Of a stretch of 64,000 nucleotides of DNA, positions 42,912-55,845 are shown piece by piece. The notes under the pieces were generated by a model, which was not told the DNA's origin, made no database searches, and worked only from the letters and a program-made list of their open reading frames with translations. Each line of letters opens with the position of its first letter. Position 1 is the stretch's first letter. A program made the translations under genes and the position numbers. Source of the DNA: Isoperla grammatica (lineage: Eukaryota; Arthropoda; Insecta; Plecoptera; Perlodidae). The stretch covers positions 1-64,000 of the forward strand of contig CAMDTW010000176.1 in NCBI GenBank assembly GCA_945910005.1, read 5' to 3'.

Positions 42912-45900
42912 TTATATCTAAGGTTTAACCTAACTTAAACCGAGAGCTAAGCTCAGCTTTAGCGCTTCGTATATCCTCAACTAGTTTGCACCACAATAGA
43001 CGCCTTGAAAGAAGAATCAATCGGGTTTTCTTTGTCCTTGAGTTGGGATGCGAGTGGAGGGGGGATGGAGGGAGGGGGGAGGGGGATGGAATCCTCGGCC
43101 TAATGAAACCGGGAAGGAGCGAAAAACAAAGTACAACTAATGACAACTTGAGAAGGGGCGGAAGCAAGAACAGTCTAAGGGGCTTAACAAGAAAAAATGG
43201 TGAGTCGAAGTTGTGAACAATAGATTAGTTTCCGAGAAGTAGCTCTAGCTATATGTATATAATATGTGAAGACGCCGGAATGGCTCTAGCACACAGTAAA
43301 AATGCTGGTGCTAATATACCAAAATGTCTTACATTTTTCTACGAATGATCTATTTTTTAATGAGATCAAAATAAGTTACACGAAATGGTCGCAGAATTCC
43401 ACATATTATTGTTAGAATTGTTTTAACGAATGTCTACCAAATGTCGAGTATGAACATACGGTTACTTTAAAAATGTACTGAATAATGAGTAACCCCCAAA
43501 CCTCCCATTCAGTTTTCCCCCAAGGCAATACAAAATTAACAAACTCTCGTTTCATTGGATGAGTGTTACGTCTCGGTCAGTCAGTTTCTTGACGTATGTG
43601 ACTAATAAATTTCGAATAAGTAAATTTGTGCGTAAATAGTCGTAAATGACAACATTATAATTATTAATTATGGACTGATTACAATTATTATATGTTTGAT
43701 AAACTTACCTGAACATTAACGCATAATAGTTTACACGGAAACATATTCAATATTATCAAATATTTAGTACTATAATTCTTTAACATTGCCACAAAAACCA
43801 ATATCTGAACCTTGAAATGTCAAAGTTTAAAAGTTCGAAGGCAAACGACATATTTAATCAAAAAACGTACCCCGTGATACCTTCAGGCATTTTTCATAAA
43901 ACATTCACCATATTTTTTAATATTGATCAACAAAGTTACAATATTGTTTCCCGTTAAATGTATAAATCCGCCCCTTCGCTTCGCATCCCTCCACCAACAT
44001 AACCCCCGCTTTCAATCAACGTTCGCTTTGACGTAGTAGGCCTTATTTGTGATCATGTTTTTAATGAAATTGATTGGCTTATGGGCTTAGACAGGTTTGG
44101 GTGGGGGAAGCGAGTATGTACCCAGTATACGGCACTTGAACTCATTTGTTCATGTCAAAGTGGCATACTCCAAAGCCCTTGGGTGGAAACACTACCATCC
44201 TTTAACGTCAGTGTCTATACTCACGTCAAAGTTGTCTGGCAACGTTGCATGAAGTGAGTAGGGCTAATTAGCTGATATATCGTTCAGGTAACATGAAGGG
44301 CGTGTTGTGACGTCAAATTCACCCTGACCGTGTTCGGGGCGGAAGGATACTCTATTATAATGTTGTGGAGCTACTATTTTTTATATCTAACATCAAGAAT
44401 GTATTGTTTATTACTGACCGCAGCACCCCATAGTTTAGCACCTACTACAGTCGGAATAATAAATATTTCATTATAATACCTTATTATAATCAACGTTGTG
44501 TTTTATCGTATATTGTACACCTACAATTAGTAGTAAAACTCAACAAAAAGAAAAATCAACATTTTAATATAAGAAATATTTTGAAAAAAAAAATAGATTT
44601 ACCAGTTAAAAAAATAAACCTTTTATTTTGTAAACCAATGTATTTCCTTGGATCACCTCTTATCATCTCAAAAATGGTTGTTTTTACTAAACTTTTTTTA
44701 TGCATTTTCCACTGAAATAGCCTATAAAGTGTAGAATTCTGATCAGTCTTAACTATTTTGAGCACAAGTCTTGTTTTGTCAATTGTTATGAGATAAAAAT
44801 TGCAGAGTATTTAAGCATTCTAAAAACACATGTAGTACTACAAGTAGACTACTCTTAGTAATTGAATAATACACTTGCTGTGACGCCTTGCATGCGCTGA
44901 ACAATTTCTTCCACGGCGGTTGATCACATATATGCTGATCTGATATGCTTTCATTACAATTATTCCAGTTCAAAATAAAACACACTATACAAAAACGTTC
45001 CATTACTGCCATACCTACTTACGAAACTGTAAGTTTCAGTAACAAAAAAAAACAAAAACAATGGATTAATTGAAGTAAAATTTTGGATCAGCCATATATC
45101 ATAAATTTTATCACTAGCCATCGCTTTACTCCAAACTAGTCGATAGATCACAGGAACTACTAATGAATGTAAAAGCCAACACCCAAAACTCCCCTAAAAC
45201 TTATAGCTACCACAAACAACGGCATTACTACGCCGATGCGGAATTTTAAAAAACGTTTCCTGTTCCAATAAATTGATTAATTGACTTGGGAAACTTGGCA
45301 TCAGCGCAATCACGTTCTTCAACCTGAGAGAAACCAACACTCCACATTTAACAATTGTTTACAGCTATTCAAGTTAAAAACTGGTCCTGAATACTATTGT
45401 GTACATATGATTAGGATAATGATGCAAAAATACATTTAAAAAAAAAATGAAACCATCTACAAATTAAAAGCCAAACAGGTGATATGTTTATTTACCCAAG
45501 GAAAACATGAGAGTAACCACTTTGTGATACCCCCTTCTACCCGTGTCTTATTTCAATGAATACAACACCTACTTATACACAGTATAAACATTTTATCTCT
45601 TTAAAATTCATTGAGGTGCAACATTCTAAAGCTTGTTCAAAAGAAGACTATTTCCGTAGTGGATTCTAATTTTTAGTTTGTATTTGTTAAATTATAATAT
45701 TACCACAGATAACTAATTAGTTAATTAGTTATCTGTGATATTACCACAGAAAATACTGTATTAAATATCATATAAATAATCAGGTATTAACACGATAATC
45801 GATATAATAATTAATTTCAATGTCCAGTTAAAGCGCCAAGTAAATTTAACTGCCCAGTAGCCAGCAGCAAGCAGCCCAGTTTGGTGTGTTTTTATTGGCC

Positions 45901-46590
45901 GTTATCATGGTGGAAACAATTTAACCGAAAAGTAGGTTTTAACTGAACATTGACATACCGCACATAAAACCAATTAATTAAGTTCTAAATCACACTTTCC
46001 GCGCCTGAAAATTACACTTCCCCTTCACCCCTCCCCCCGCCCCCATCACACGTCCAACTCACGGCCGACAATGACCCTGTGTGGCCTCCTGCAGACCAAC
46101 CGGAGACGGAGACGCTGGGATTGTATCTCATACGTCATCAATCAGACAGGCGGCGTAATGCCGGCGCCGGCCTAAGTAGCTGCCTTTCTCAACCGCTGAG
46201 GGCGAGAACCTAGACCTACACTGTAAACAATATTCTTAAATATTACATTATTACATTGTGCTTGTATTTTTACGATGAATGTTATCTAATTATCGAATAC
46301 TTTTAAAGTAGAGGAGTTGTACAATTATATAACAACCTTAACTTACAACACTTTTCATTTTAGCACTAAATTGTACTCGTATATTTACATAGCTTGGGTT
46401 ATACCTATACCGCGACTGTATATTAATAAAAACATGTATTCTGTAGCTTTGAAGTAATTTATATAATATAATAGCCAAAAGAACTGTTGAATTTACATGA
46501 ATGGATGGAAAAGATTACACTACATTAAAGGTATTTTTAAAACAACTCGATTTACACAAAGAAATCAATTTCAAGTTAATATTAAATCCT
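42912..46590. other. Mostly unrecognised AT-rich stretch
   Basis: Contains a G-rich run near 43045-43090, TGACGTCA at 44308-44315 and a perfect 34-bp AT-rich palindrome at 45704-45737 (CACAGATAACTAATTAG and its complement). Frames at 42986-43216 and 44556-45151 are unrecognised. Confidence 0.35.
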
Positions 46591-46968
46591 AAGGGCAGAG
46601 GGTACCTTTACGTCAAAAACCGCAGACAATTTTCATTGTTTAACTTTAAATTATATCTCAAGATTGCAACACAAAATCGAAAATGTGAGTCAACAGCGCA
46701 CTGTGTTTTAGTAACCATTCAATGAAATACCATAACTATAAGCGAAGTTATTTTGATTATTAAATCGATAATTAGTAGTGAAATTAATTAAAAATAAAAA
46801 CTATACTGATTATAATGAAAGACACAATTAAGAGCATTCAATGTGTAGAGCTGACCAAACCACAGTGCGCTGTTGATTCATATTTTCGATTTCGAAGTTC
46901 ATTCTTGAGAAATAATTTTAAAATGAAAATTTTGTTCAGTTTTTGACGTAGATGTACCCTTCCCTGCT
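46591..46968. mobile_element. MITE E, copy 2
   Basis: About 130-bp inverted arms: GGGTACCTTTACGTCAAAAAC through CAACAGCGCACTGTG on the left, mirrored as CACAGTGCGCTGTTG to GTTTTTGACGTAGATGTACCC on the right. This is the uninterrupted relative of 41668-42911. Flanking duplication is not clear. Confidence 0.8.
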
Positions 46969-47129
46969 ATGCTCATATTACATATCGACACTGTTGATCT
47001 AACAATAACGATACTGTTAATGAAAATACTACTGCCATGGTTAAATTTACGATACAAATTTGTACAGTGTACTGCTGACACTTCACTGAAGTCCGTCCGC
47101 ACAGTCCACAGGGTAATTGTGCGCGCTCT

Positions 47130-47200
47130 CCGATGAATCGATAATGCACTTTGCCATTCGATTATCGATATTATTCATTTAATCGCTGTACATCCCTAGA
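47130..47200. mobile_element. hAT-type terminus fragment
   Basis: On the minus strand: CTAGGGATGTACAGCGATT followed by ATCGATAATCG repeats. Compare the similar end at 11430. It is an isolated fragment. Confidence 0.4.
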
Positions 47201-47510
47201 AATGTGGTTAGTTCATTAATGAGGCAGTGGCTGTGTTTCCGATGAGAGAGTGAGGTTCGAGTTGTTCTGATCCAAGTGGGAATAAGGTTCAATGGTGTTT
47301 AACACAATATGCAGCATCAAACACACAATATGGGTTCTCCGTTTGTATTGATAACATTCAAGCATTAATCCAATGAGGTAATTGAATACTATCAAATAGT
47401 TTGTTATAGTAGTTAAATAGACGTACTCGATAACACTACCAAACACATGTTGGATAGCGTATGGTGTTTTTATTATGTCATAATAAAAGGTAAAAAACAC
47501 AATAATCTCT

Positions 47511-47926
47511 AGCCAACGGTTTAGCCACGGTCGCTTAGCCGGTTCCCATACGAACACAAAAGTTAAGCAACCTCGGGCTAGGTCAGAAGGTGGATGGGTG
47601 ACCACTCTCCTCTGAAACACTAGTTACCGTTGGTTAGAGCGTATTCGAGTGTTCGAAAGCTTGTGTAACAGCTTCGTTCTTCTCGTCAACTGCTCGGCAG
47701 TCCAGATTAGTGGATGAACCTATATGACTGGTCAAAGTTACACCGTCCTTTCGGATGGGACGTAAAGCAGATGGTCCCTTTAGTACCTTTTGACAGGAGT
47801 AGGCTACGTGCCAGAAGCAGGTTTCCCCTCCTCCCTTCCTCATTATCATTCATCAATTATCACTCATCAGGCTAAAGAGGGCATTGTGCCATGCACTGGC
47901 CTTAATTATAATAAAGTAAGTAAAGA
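47511..47926 (+). mobile_element. Complete 5S-rRNA-derived SINE (SINE3 type)
   Basis: The perfect 10-bp repeat AATAATCTCT flanks it at 47501-47510 and 47927-47936. The head (about 47511-47640) parallels 5S rRNA: AAGTTAAGCAACCTCGGGC matches box A and GGTGGATGGGTGACCAC box C, the internal pol III promoter of 5S genes. A unique middle follows, then CCGTCCTTTCGGATGGGACG and a tail with ATAAAGTAAGTAAAG. Frames overlapping it (47216-47849 minus) are incidental. Confidence 0.9.
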
Positions 47927-47936
47927 AATAATCTCT

Positions 47937-48730
47937 GCATAGTATTTAGCTTACAGTAAACGCAAAGCTACTTTCGTTTATTTTGTAAAATTCCCGATCG
48001 TATTACAAAAGTTAAATCTATGTAGCTATCCTAAAAACAGCATATTTTAGACAGTCATCGAAATTGAAACTACAAGATATTAAAAGACAAACGAGTAACT
48101 CCTAATTACCACACTCAATAGTGTCTTATTATATTTATTTTATTTATAAATGAAACATAAACGTAAACGTATAAGAAATTTTTATTTCTCGAAAATTCTG
48201 TTTTAACTTTTAAATGCTTTTAGTTTTCTGTGAGTTTAAATCCAAATTTATGTTCATGCACGTTTACTTGTTTTTAAGGATGTTGCCCATTTGAAGGATA
48301 AAGTAAGAAGAACAAGGTTTGAAAATTTGCCAGAAATGTTCTGCACAAGGTCTTAGAAGACGATAAAACGGTTGACGTTTCCCTGCATTCGTCGTAAATC
48401 TGTAGCAACGGTCAGGACAAGGTTACCAATAGCGTTTCCGGACCTAAAGAAGGAAGTGAACATCAGAAACGAGGTCAAATATGAAAGCTTCTATGTAAAA
48501 CCTAGTTCGTTTATGACTAGTTTACATGGCTTCTCACATAAACTTCTAACTGACACCCGAAAAGAATAAAAATAGATCACAGAGTCGAATGGATTTATAA
48601 TATGGGGAAAAACAGAAAAAGAAGTTGACAAATTACTCAACGTGGAAATGTGCAGGAACAACCACACGAAGTTAAATATACGATACGATAGAAATGCATG
48701 AAGCTTTGAACAAGTTTTGCATTGGAAGGC
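47937..48730. other. No recognisable feature
   Basis: AT-rich. A 65-codon frame at 48372-48569 is unrecognised. Confidence 0.3.
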
Positions 48731-48805
48731 CGTCCAAGGTGGCTCGTGTAGTTGGGGCGCAGGTCCTAAGCTTAGGGGCGTGGGTTCGAATGCCGCATAA
48801 TGCAG
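48731..48805 (+). mobile_element. tRNA-like SINE head
   Basis: GGTGGCTCGTGTAGTTGGGG (box A-like) and GGGTTCGAATGCC (box B-like) are spaced as in a tRNA. The anticodon arm, AGGTCCTAAGCTTAGGGGC, is not canonical and the acceptor stem cannot form. It is probably the head of a degraded SINE; the body is not paired with another copy in the window. Confidence 0.5.
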
Positions 48806-49663
48806 ATTCTTTGTAATTGTTTTTCATCTTCATCTATAATCCCTCGTCTTCTTGAAAAGCATGACTGCAATAATAGAGACTTCAAGCAACAAGAATCATC
48901 ATGATCATCATTGGATGTGAATAGGCCTGATATAGAGGTGGACATTTCATTTAAGTATGTAGGTAGACAGTTTCAGAAGAAAATTGGCGCAATTTTTCAA
49001 TGAGTCCATGTAACACTTCTAGAACTTGCGTGAATATTGGGTTGGTTCATTGGATTCCCAATAGCATTTTACTAACTAATGGAGATTATTTCTATTTGAA
49101 CATAGCGTTATAAACACTGCATAGTGAGCTTTTTTGTGTGATATTTTTTATTTGATCTTTCTGTTAATTTTTCAAAATTTATAATATTATTTTTCTTCCA
49201 AAACATAGTCAGTTTTGGAAAAAAGCTGGTGTTATTCAGCTGATATTCGTTATCAAAATATGCTGACGAACTAGATATCAAATCCAAGCAAATCAAAATG
49301 AATTCATACATAATTATACATTAATTATTAATTATTGCATTTTTGTAAAATATTTATAGAATATTTAATTTTATATATTATTATATAGGTATATATATTT
49401 GGTAACATTTCGTGCATGTGCGATTGCCCTGAACTTAAAACACGAATGTATCAACCCCCAAATCATTAACCGTATTCAAAAGATGTAACAATCACGCTGA
49501 TACCAACTGACCCAACTGACTGCCAACTGACCGATCTTACCCGGCGCCTCCACCATTCACAAAAATATGAATCTGTTCATAATTTGGAGCTGAATTCAAA
49601 TAAAGTTATTGTTATTTAAGATATAAAAAAAAATTAATTACTGAAAATATATTTAAAACTAGT

Positions 49664-49917
49664 TTAGCAACCTCATTCACAAAGATTTACCGACGCAAAC
49701 TTACCGTTCATTGAAAATGGCGGACTTGCCTGTGCAAATAAACTTGCTGAAATTCGGATAAATTTTAGCTATTTGCGCGATAGTCGATTGAGCCGCCAAT
49801 TTTCGGAGCTCCCGCACATATGTGCGCCGGCAAATCCTTTTGTGCATCCGGTTTAATCAATTTGCGGACGCAAGTCAAGAGTTGCGTCCGCAAGTGACTT
49901 TGTGCATGAGGCTGTAA
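49664..49917. mobile_element. MITE with CCTCATTCACAAAG / CTTTGTGCATGAGG ends
   Basis: The left TTTAGCAACCTCATTCAC pairs with the right GTGCATGAGGCTGTAAA. The interior has CCGACGCAAACTT and GTTGCGTCCGCAAG as further inverted words. About 254 bp, GC-richer than its surroundings. The terminal TTTA/TAAA makes the exact border uncertain. Confidence 0.65.
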
Positions 49918-52173
49918 ATGAACTAATCAAATAACATAAAGATCATGCACTCATTATTATTTTGGCCAATACAAGCATAAAAATATATCATTCTATTAAA
50001 GAATATAATTTGAATTGAAATTTTGTTAGTGGGACATTTAATAAAAATCGGAGTTGTAACTTTTTCAGTGGTTAAACTCGATTAGTCATTACTTTCTTTG
50101 ATAAATTACCACTCACGAAACCACCTTAATTGATTTTCATCATTGATTAAATTGAATGTCAATATGGTGTAGAGAAACCCTTAAGCCTAGGAGCAAACGT
50201 AGTAAGCACGATTTGTCAACACTACTTTGAAACAGAAATTACACTTTCCAATTCAAATGGTTTAATTCACACATAGGTATACACACTCACTCAAATTTAA
50301 AATTTAAATTAAAAAGCATTCAACACGATACAAATACAACTTGCACAACGTTAAAACTAGAGATCCATACGATAATTTATTTTATCGTTTGATATTCGTT
50401 AAAACGTCGATAATTGGTGATACAAATATAATGAAAAGGTTTGTTTTCTGAAAAAAAAAAGCATGTTCGTTATGTATTCTCGGGCCTTTGTAGTATTGGA
50501 ATATTCAAAGAAACCGCCAAAATACTGGGCCTCAGGCCCCTCGTGTGATTTCTCTCAATAGTCACATTAGCTGTGTCCAGGGAATGTTGCTGTATCTCGT
50601 AAAATCACACAATAAGTAAAATACTGCGTTATGCTTAAAAATTTAAAATCGTTCGATATAATAGATCGATAATTCAGTCATGTAATGGATAGAGTATCGA
50701 TCATTTTTATTGCATTTTTAATTAAAACACACACCAGTTTTGCCTAACGTTGTTTGGCTCATACTTTGAACTAATAACATATGTGGCCGAACAGTAAACA
50801 GGGTGATTCGAATTATAACCCATGGGAACAACCGTCTTTATTAAAGGAGGAGGTTTTTCTTAGGAACACATTGATTATATGAATTATTTTGTCATTTTTA
50901 CCATCGGTGAAGAAGTCTGAAACTGATTTACATTTGTTACTGTTTTTTTCAAAAATTAGTTATAATTATTATAGGAATGTTAAAGTATTTTAAGTTTTTT
51001 AAGTAGTTTTGGGAGATATAGTGTGTGTCGAAAGCTAATATTTTTGTTGTTTATAGACACAAAGCATCCAGGTCATCAATGCCTTTTATCTTTATTTGTG
51101 ATGTTTGTTATATTTTATTTAAATTTAATTTATTTTTATTTCATTATTTTAAATTTATTTTTATATATTAAATGGAGTTGTAACTATTTATACATTCAAG
51201 GTATTTAGGTACCTTTTCGACCTCCTTCGAATCATAATGAGTTTCCGCTAAAACAGACAGACCACAGACGATATTATCCCGAGGAATCCCCAACTACGCC
51301 AACATTCCCACGAATCATTTTAATCGCCTCATATAACAGTTGACGATCCCACCTTAATTGGCATTTATTGTTTATATGTCATCAACGCATTGTTACGAGG
51401 CCGTAAACCACATTTAGAACTCCCCGTTTGGGTCTACATTTCAGATGATTTAGTATTAACAGGTCGTAGAGCGGTCTGAAAGCGAGCTAGAATTAGGTTG
51501 TAAAACATGAAACAATGAAATTAACACAACACTAAATATAAAATTGTTGGAATGAGAAAGACAAAACACAACGCACGTGATAAGCTTACATCATGTTGAA
51601 AAGATAATATAACATAATGTTTATGATAATTGTTCTTCCAACAATTAGTCACATTTGTTGCTTAGTTGCCTAACATTCGTTTTTAGATCCTATCACTCAA
51701 ACATCTGCACACTCACCGGAATAAGTCAAGGATAACAATAAAATGTCTCCTCTTTCAACACCTCTTCGGGTTAGTTCGTGAGTTCTTCGTTGTGTGAATA
51801 TAGCAACAAGGTTTATTTCAGTATCACTGCAGCTCAGCAGATGTGACGGGTATACAATATATCTTCTACTGATATGAAGTATTTAAGATAAGGTTGTGTT
51901 TATTTAGCTTCACCAGCTATTATTGTCATACATGTACTTAAACTTTAAAGGTTTCAATAAGCAATATCGATAACCAAACAACAGCAGACATATTGAATCT
52001 TGTCATCGCTAGATACACACAACGAGAAACTCACGAATTGAAATCAAACCACCGAAAGAAGTGTCGGTAAATAAGGTTTCTACACTTTCTTTTTCACTTT
52101 CTTTACACTTTTCTTTGATGTGTCGGCGATTGTACGTGTGTGTATGTATGTATCTTTGTATACTGTGAGGCGT
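49918..52173. other. No recognisable feature
   Basis: AT-rich. An ATCGAT-containing patch around 50365-50420 and 50650-50700 resembles hAT-end remnants but is too degraded to call. Confidence 0.3.
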
Positions 52174-52181
52174 GTGTATAC

Positions 52182-52616
52182 TAGGGTGGGCCGAAAATAT
52201 AAATGTTTGTTTTTTTAAGTCGTAATACCGCGGAAACGTTGCGTATTGAGGAGACTAAAAAGGGATAACAAAATAAATAAAATCAGTTTATATATTCCAG
52301 TCACTCATGCACTCTAAATTTTGCAAAATCTGGAAAAATTCACATTTTTACGATAATAGCTTCTTCCCGATAGCCTCTACCCGAATGTTATACCTCAAAT
52401 GGGTAAATATGTGGTGTAATAGCGCAATAGACTATCGAGAAAGGGCTATTATCGTAAATGTGAATTTTTCAAAATTCTGGCAAATTTTAGAGTACATGCG
52501 CTACCGGAAGATATAAACCGATTTTAACTCTTTTTTTACCCCTTTTTAGTCTCCCTAATTCGCAACTTTTCTGCGGTACGACTTGAAAAAAAATTGAATG
52601 TTTTCGGCCCACCCAA
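52182..52616. mobile_element. hAT MITE, 435 bp
   Basis: The perfect 8-bp repeat GTGTATAC flanks it at 52174-52181 and 52617-52624. Inverted ends TAGGGTGGGCCGAAAA and TTTTCGGCCCACCCAA continue into long imperfect arms (GACTAAAAAGGG, CGATAATAGC). The duplication size and the AGGGTGGGC terminus are typical of hAT. The 69-codon frame inside is part of the arms. Confidence 0.9.
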
Positions 52617-52624
52617 GTGTATAC

Positions 52625-52764
52625 GAAACTACATTTCATAGAAACGATTATAAGCCCATTTCACTTGTGATAAATATAATTTCTTATTTGTGAGGCTGGT
52701 TTCCTTGAATATTTAAACGAGTTATAATGAAGGAGTGTACGGGGTACGCGTGGGCGTTCTGGCG
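52625..52764. repeat. 140-bp direct repeat, copy 1
   Basis: Identical by eye to 53816-53955 (GAAACTACATTTCATAG to GTGGGCGTTCTGGCG). It starts one base after the hAT duplication. Identity implies a recent local duplication. Confidence 0.9.
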
Positions 52765-53030
52765 GTGAACTGCCTACATAATTTGAGTCCTCCCTCCTCC
52801 CTCCTCCCTCGCCCTTGCCTCCTTCTCGCGGTTGCTTTATTTATTAAACGGGATTACAATTCTGGTTGGTGCTTCCAACCTATTAGGGAGTCGAGACACG
52901 GAAATATTTTAGATTCCAGAGAGGAGCTCAAATGTCATTTTCCGAGGTCATCTCTTTTTAGAGTTATTGACGAGTTAAACTAGACGCAGAATTGAGATCA
53001 TTTCTCAAACCTCGTCCTCGCCTCCGAGGC

Positions 53031-53087
53031 GTGAGGTGAGAAGTGAGGTGAAGTGAGATGAGAAGTGAGGTGAGATGAAGTGAGTGG
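53031..53087. repeat. Purine minisatellite, GAAGTGAGGTGA-type
   Basis: About five imperfect units of GAAGTGAGGTGA/GATGAAGTGAG in a strand-asymmetric purine run. Confidence 0.8.
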
Positions 53088-53470
53088 ATGACACGAGAAC
53101 ATGTCAACCTATAAAACAGTGAGGGTGATGTTAGTTAGAATGTGCTGCAGTAATGTGGCTCGTTGTACTAAGGTTAAATCTCAATGTAGGTTCACAGTTT
53201 TCAAGACCTCAGTTTATTAATACACATTCAAGTATATACATAATATGTAATTGGTCGATACAAAATCGTTATTACTTACGACTGGATTCGCATGTATACA
53301 AATAGCTTTCTTCCCTTTGTTGTGCTTTGTAGCTGTGTCCCGGTAAAGAGGCACGAGTATATACTGTTTATACTATTCCATAACTTAATTATGAAAAGAG
53401 TCACTTACAAAATATAGAGTGTTTATCATGCGCTAGACCCTTACCTTTCACAAATGCATTTCACAAACTT

Positions 53471-53815
53471 AGAAAAGCCACCATGTTTTCAACTGTCCGT
53501 GTGTATAATTTCACTAATATCACATTTTGTTTAATGGTAATATACTGTATCATCAAAGCATTACTTTTCGTGTATATCGAACTTTATAAACAATACTGTA
53601 GATTTGCTACTAGGTCTTTAAATATGTAATTTTATTAAGTATTTTGTCGACTTTAAGGTTATCAAATATTGTTTTCATTTAGTCTTGTTTTTTCAACAAT
53701 GTCTTCCTTCGATGCGCACAAATTTACGTATTGACTAACACTGGTAAATGTACAGGAAGCCCCTGGGGAGGCCACCGTCAATAGGCCTACTTGCAGTATA
53801 AGATCGACTATGAAT
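53471..53815. repeat. 345-bp dispersed repeat, copy 1
   Basis: Gap-free match of equal length to 58721-59065, with scattered substitutions (roughly 5% by eye). It is directly followed by the second 140-bp repeat, and the composite 53458-53966 is bounded by a 22-bp direct repeat beginning GACCCTTACCTTTCACAAAT at 53436 and 53967. Confidence 0.9.
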
Positions 53816-53955
53816 GAAACTACATTTCATAGAAACGATTATAAGCCCATTTCACTTGTGATAAATATAATTTCTTATTTGTGAGGCTGGTTTCCTTGAA
53901 TATTTAAACGAGTTATAATGAAGGAGTGTACGGGGTACGCGTGGGCGTTCTGGCG
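53816..53955. repeat. 140-bp direct repeat, copy 2
   Basis: Second copy of 52625-52764, fused to the end of the 345-bp repeat. In the 58.7-kb copy of that repeat a different sequence follows, so this junction is local. Confidence 0.9.
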
Positions 53956-53988
53956 ACCTCTCTCTCGACCCTTACCTTTCACAAATGC

Positions 53989-55845
53989 TTGCAGTCTCAA
54001 GCCTACGTCAAAACGTTTTCGAGTTTTGGTGAAATACGTACACGGATGTAAAGCACATCAGTTTGCTCGCGTCGCAGTCCAGCCGTAACTACTTTACGGG
54101 TCTAGAGAGGTAATTTGCTCAAAGAATTTGTCTCCTTGTGTCCTAGCACTGCTCAACAGTAGCCCCAAGTATTGGAGGGAAACATGACACCAAGTGAGCG
54201 GAGCAGCAGCATCGCGGGCCGTGACCTAAGAAGAGTCTGCGCTCGACTGAAATCAGAACGAACTACGAAGCGCGCGGAGGTCGGTCGGAGTTTTGGTAGT
54301 GGGGGGGGGGTAGAGGGGTACACTTCATACGTCACACATACATTTGCAAGTAATTCGTAGCAAAAGTGTTTTTTCAGGGGAGGGGGGGGGGGGGGGGGTA
54401 GAATCACCTTAATAACAACATAAATAGATTTCCTTACAATAGTGTTTCTAACAATATTTGATGTGAACAGCTGTAACCAAATTACAGAGAATTAATCTAC
54501 CTGTCATATGTTGGTCCGATTAAATTAAAACACAATCACATTTTTCGAACTTAATGCCATTTTCTACAAATCGCTTTTAAACGTAGACCTTCTAATTTTC
54601 TTGTTTTACTAACAATATACCAAAAAAAAACAAAAAAAAGTTGTTTTACGTTTTAATTTTAAACAATGTTTCTGTTAACTGAATCGATGTTGTGAATATG
54701 TTTTGTTGCATTTATTGCTGTTCAGAAATGTCATTGCACAATTTAAGGAATGTTCCACACAGCCATAAACAGGAAATGGTAAATCACAGGATATGCTGAT
54801 TGTGTGTTACTAACGACCTGCTGTTCGTACAGCAGTTAAAAGAAAATATATGTCCAATATTCGCTGAATCATCTGAGATAAAATAATTGACAATATTATA
54901 AAACGCCGTCTTATCAGTATTTCTTCAAATAGATTATATACGTTATAAATGTGAATCAGTTAAGTTTTCGGGTGATATAAAACTGAAAGTGAGTTGAGTT
55001 TTGAGTAGGGTTTCCGTTGTGCAACGCCCCTTGAAAATGTCTTCCAGTTATGAAAACAACGTCCCACATTTCATCATCTTGCTTGAATGTTAACCATTTT
55101 GCGACATGTTTGTGTAACTGCGTAAAAAGTTCACCCTGGAAATCCGGTTTTAAGTTTTTGTAGCTATTAGAAATGTAACATAGTCGTTTTCTATTATTTC
55201 CATGGCAACGAGCGAGCAATGAAGCTCCACAAGATAGATAGTTGAATCTCAGAGTTTATTCAAGGCACGCTCGTCCGTTTAACAGGCAAGTAAGACATTC
55301 TTCAGTGCCACGCAACGTTATGGGGATAATTTTTTACCCTGGGGTAGCATGAACGATCACATCCAATAAAAACCAAATCAAACAACCCTGACAGCAAATA
55401 TGCATAATGAACGAGTATGCCCGTGTAGATGTAATGAATTGCTGCCAAGGCTTTTCATTTTTCGCGAGTACACTTTTTGGATAATTATCTTTGTAATAAG
55501 ATAAGTAGTAATACATTTAATATTCTGTAGATTAAAAAAATAGTAAGTAAACGTTTTACAGAAGATAAATATTCCCAGTTAGAGGGAGGCCAGCAATGTG
55601 TTGCCAAGAATAAATAATATGCAAAATGGTTCTATAGAAACTTCTGATATTACATCATAAGTATGTTCTACGAAATAATATTAGGCCTATTATTACTGTA
55701 ATGTGAATAAAAAATGCTCTTCAAACATGCTGTAAAAAGTGAGTTTCCGAACACTTAACATTATTGACAAAAAGAGGCACTATATAAACTGGTTGGTATA
55801 CAATATAAATTCTATGAATAGTTATCATTCCAAATTATAAGTATG
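53989..55845. other. No recognised gene; two poly-G runs
   Basis: Poly-G runs lie near 54301-54310 and 54379-54399. A GC-richer 54050-54300 segment has small frames on both strands (84 codons minus, 62 plus) without recognised domains. An unrecognised 87-codon minus frame is at 54956-55219. Confidence 0.3.

Noticed and set aside
47511..47640. Functional 5S rRNA gene
   Set aside because: Only the internal promoter region is well conserved, and it is part of a 416-bp element with its own TSD.
54153..54407. Proline-rich 84-codon minus frame
   Set aside because: Proline run is the complement of a poly-G tract; no domain and a competing frame on the other strand.
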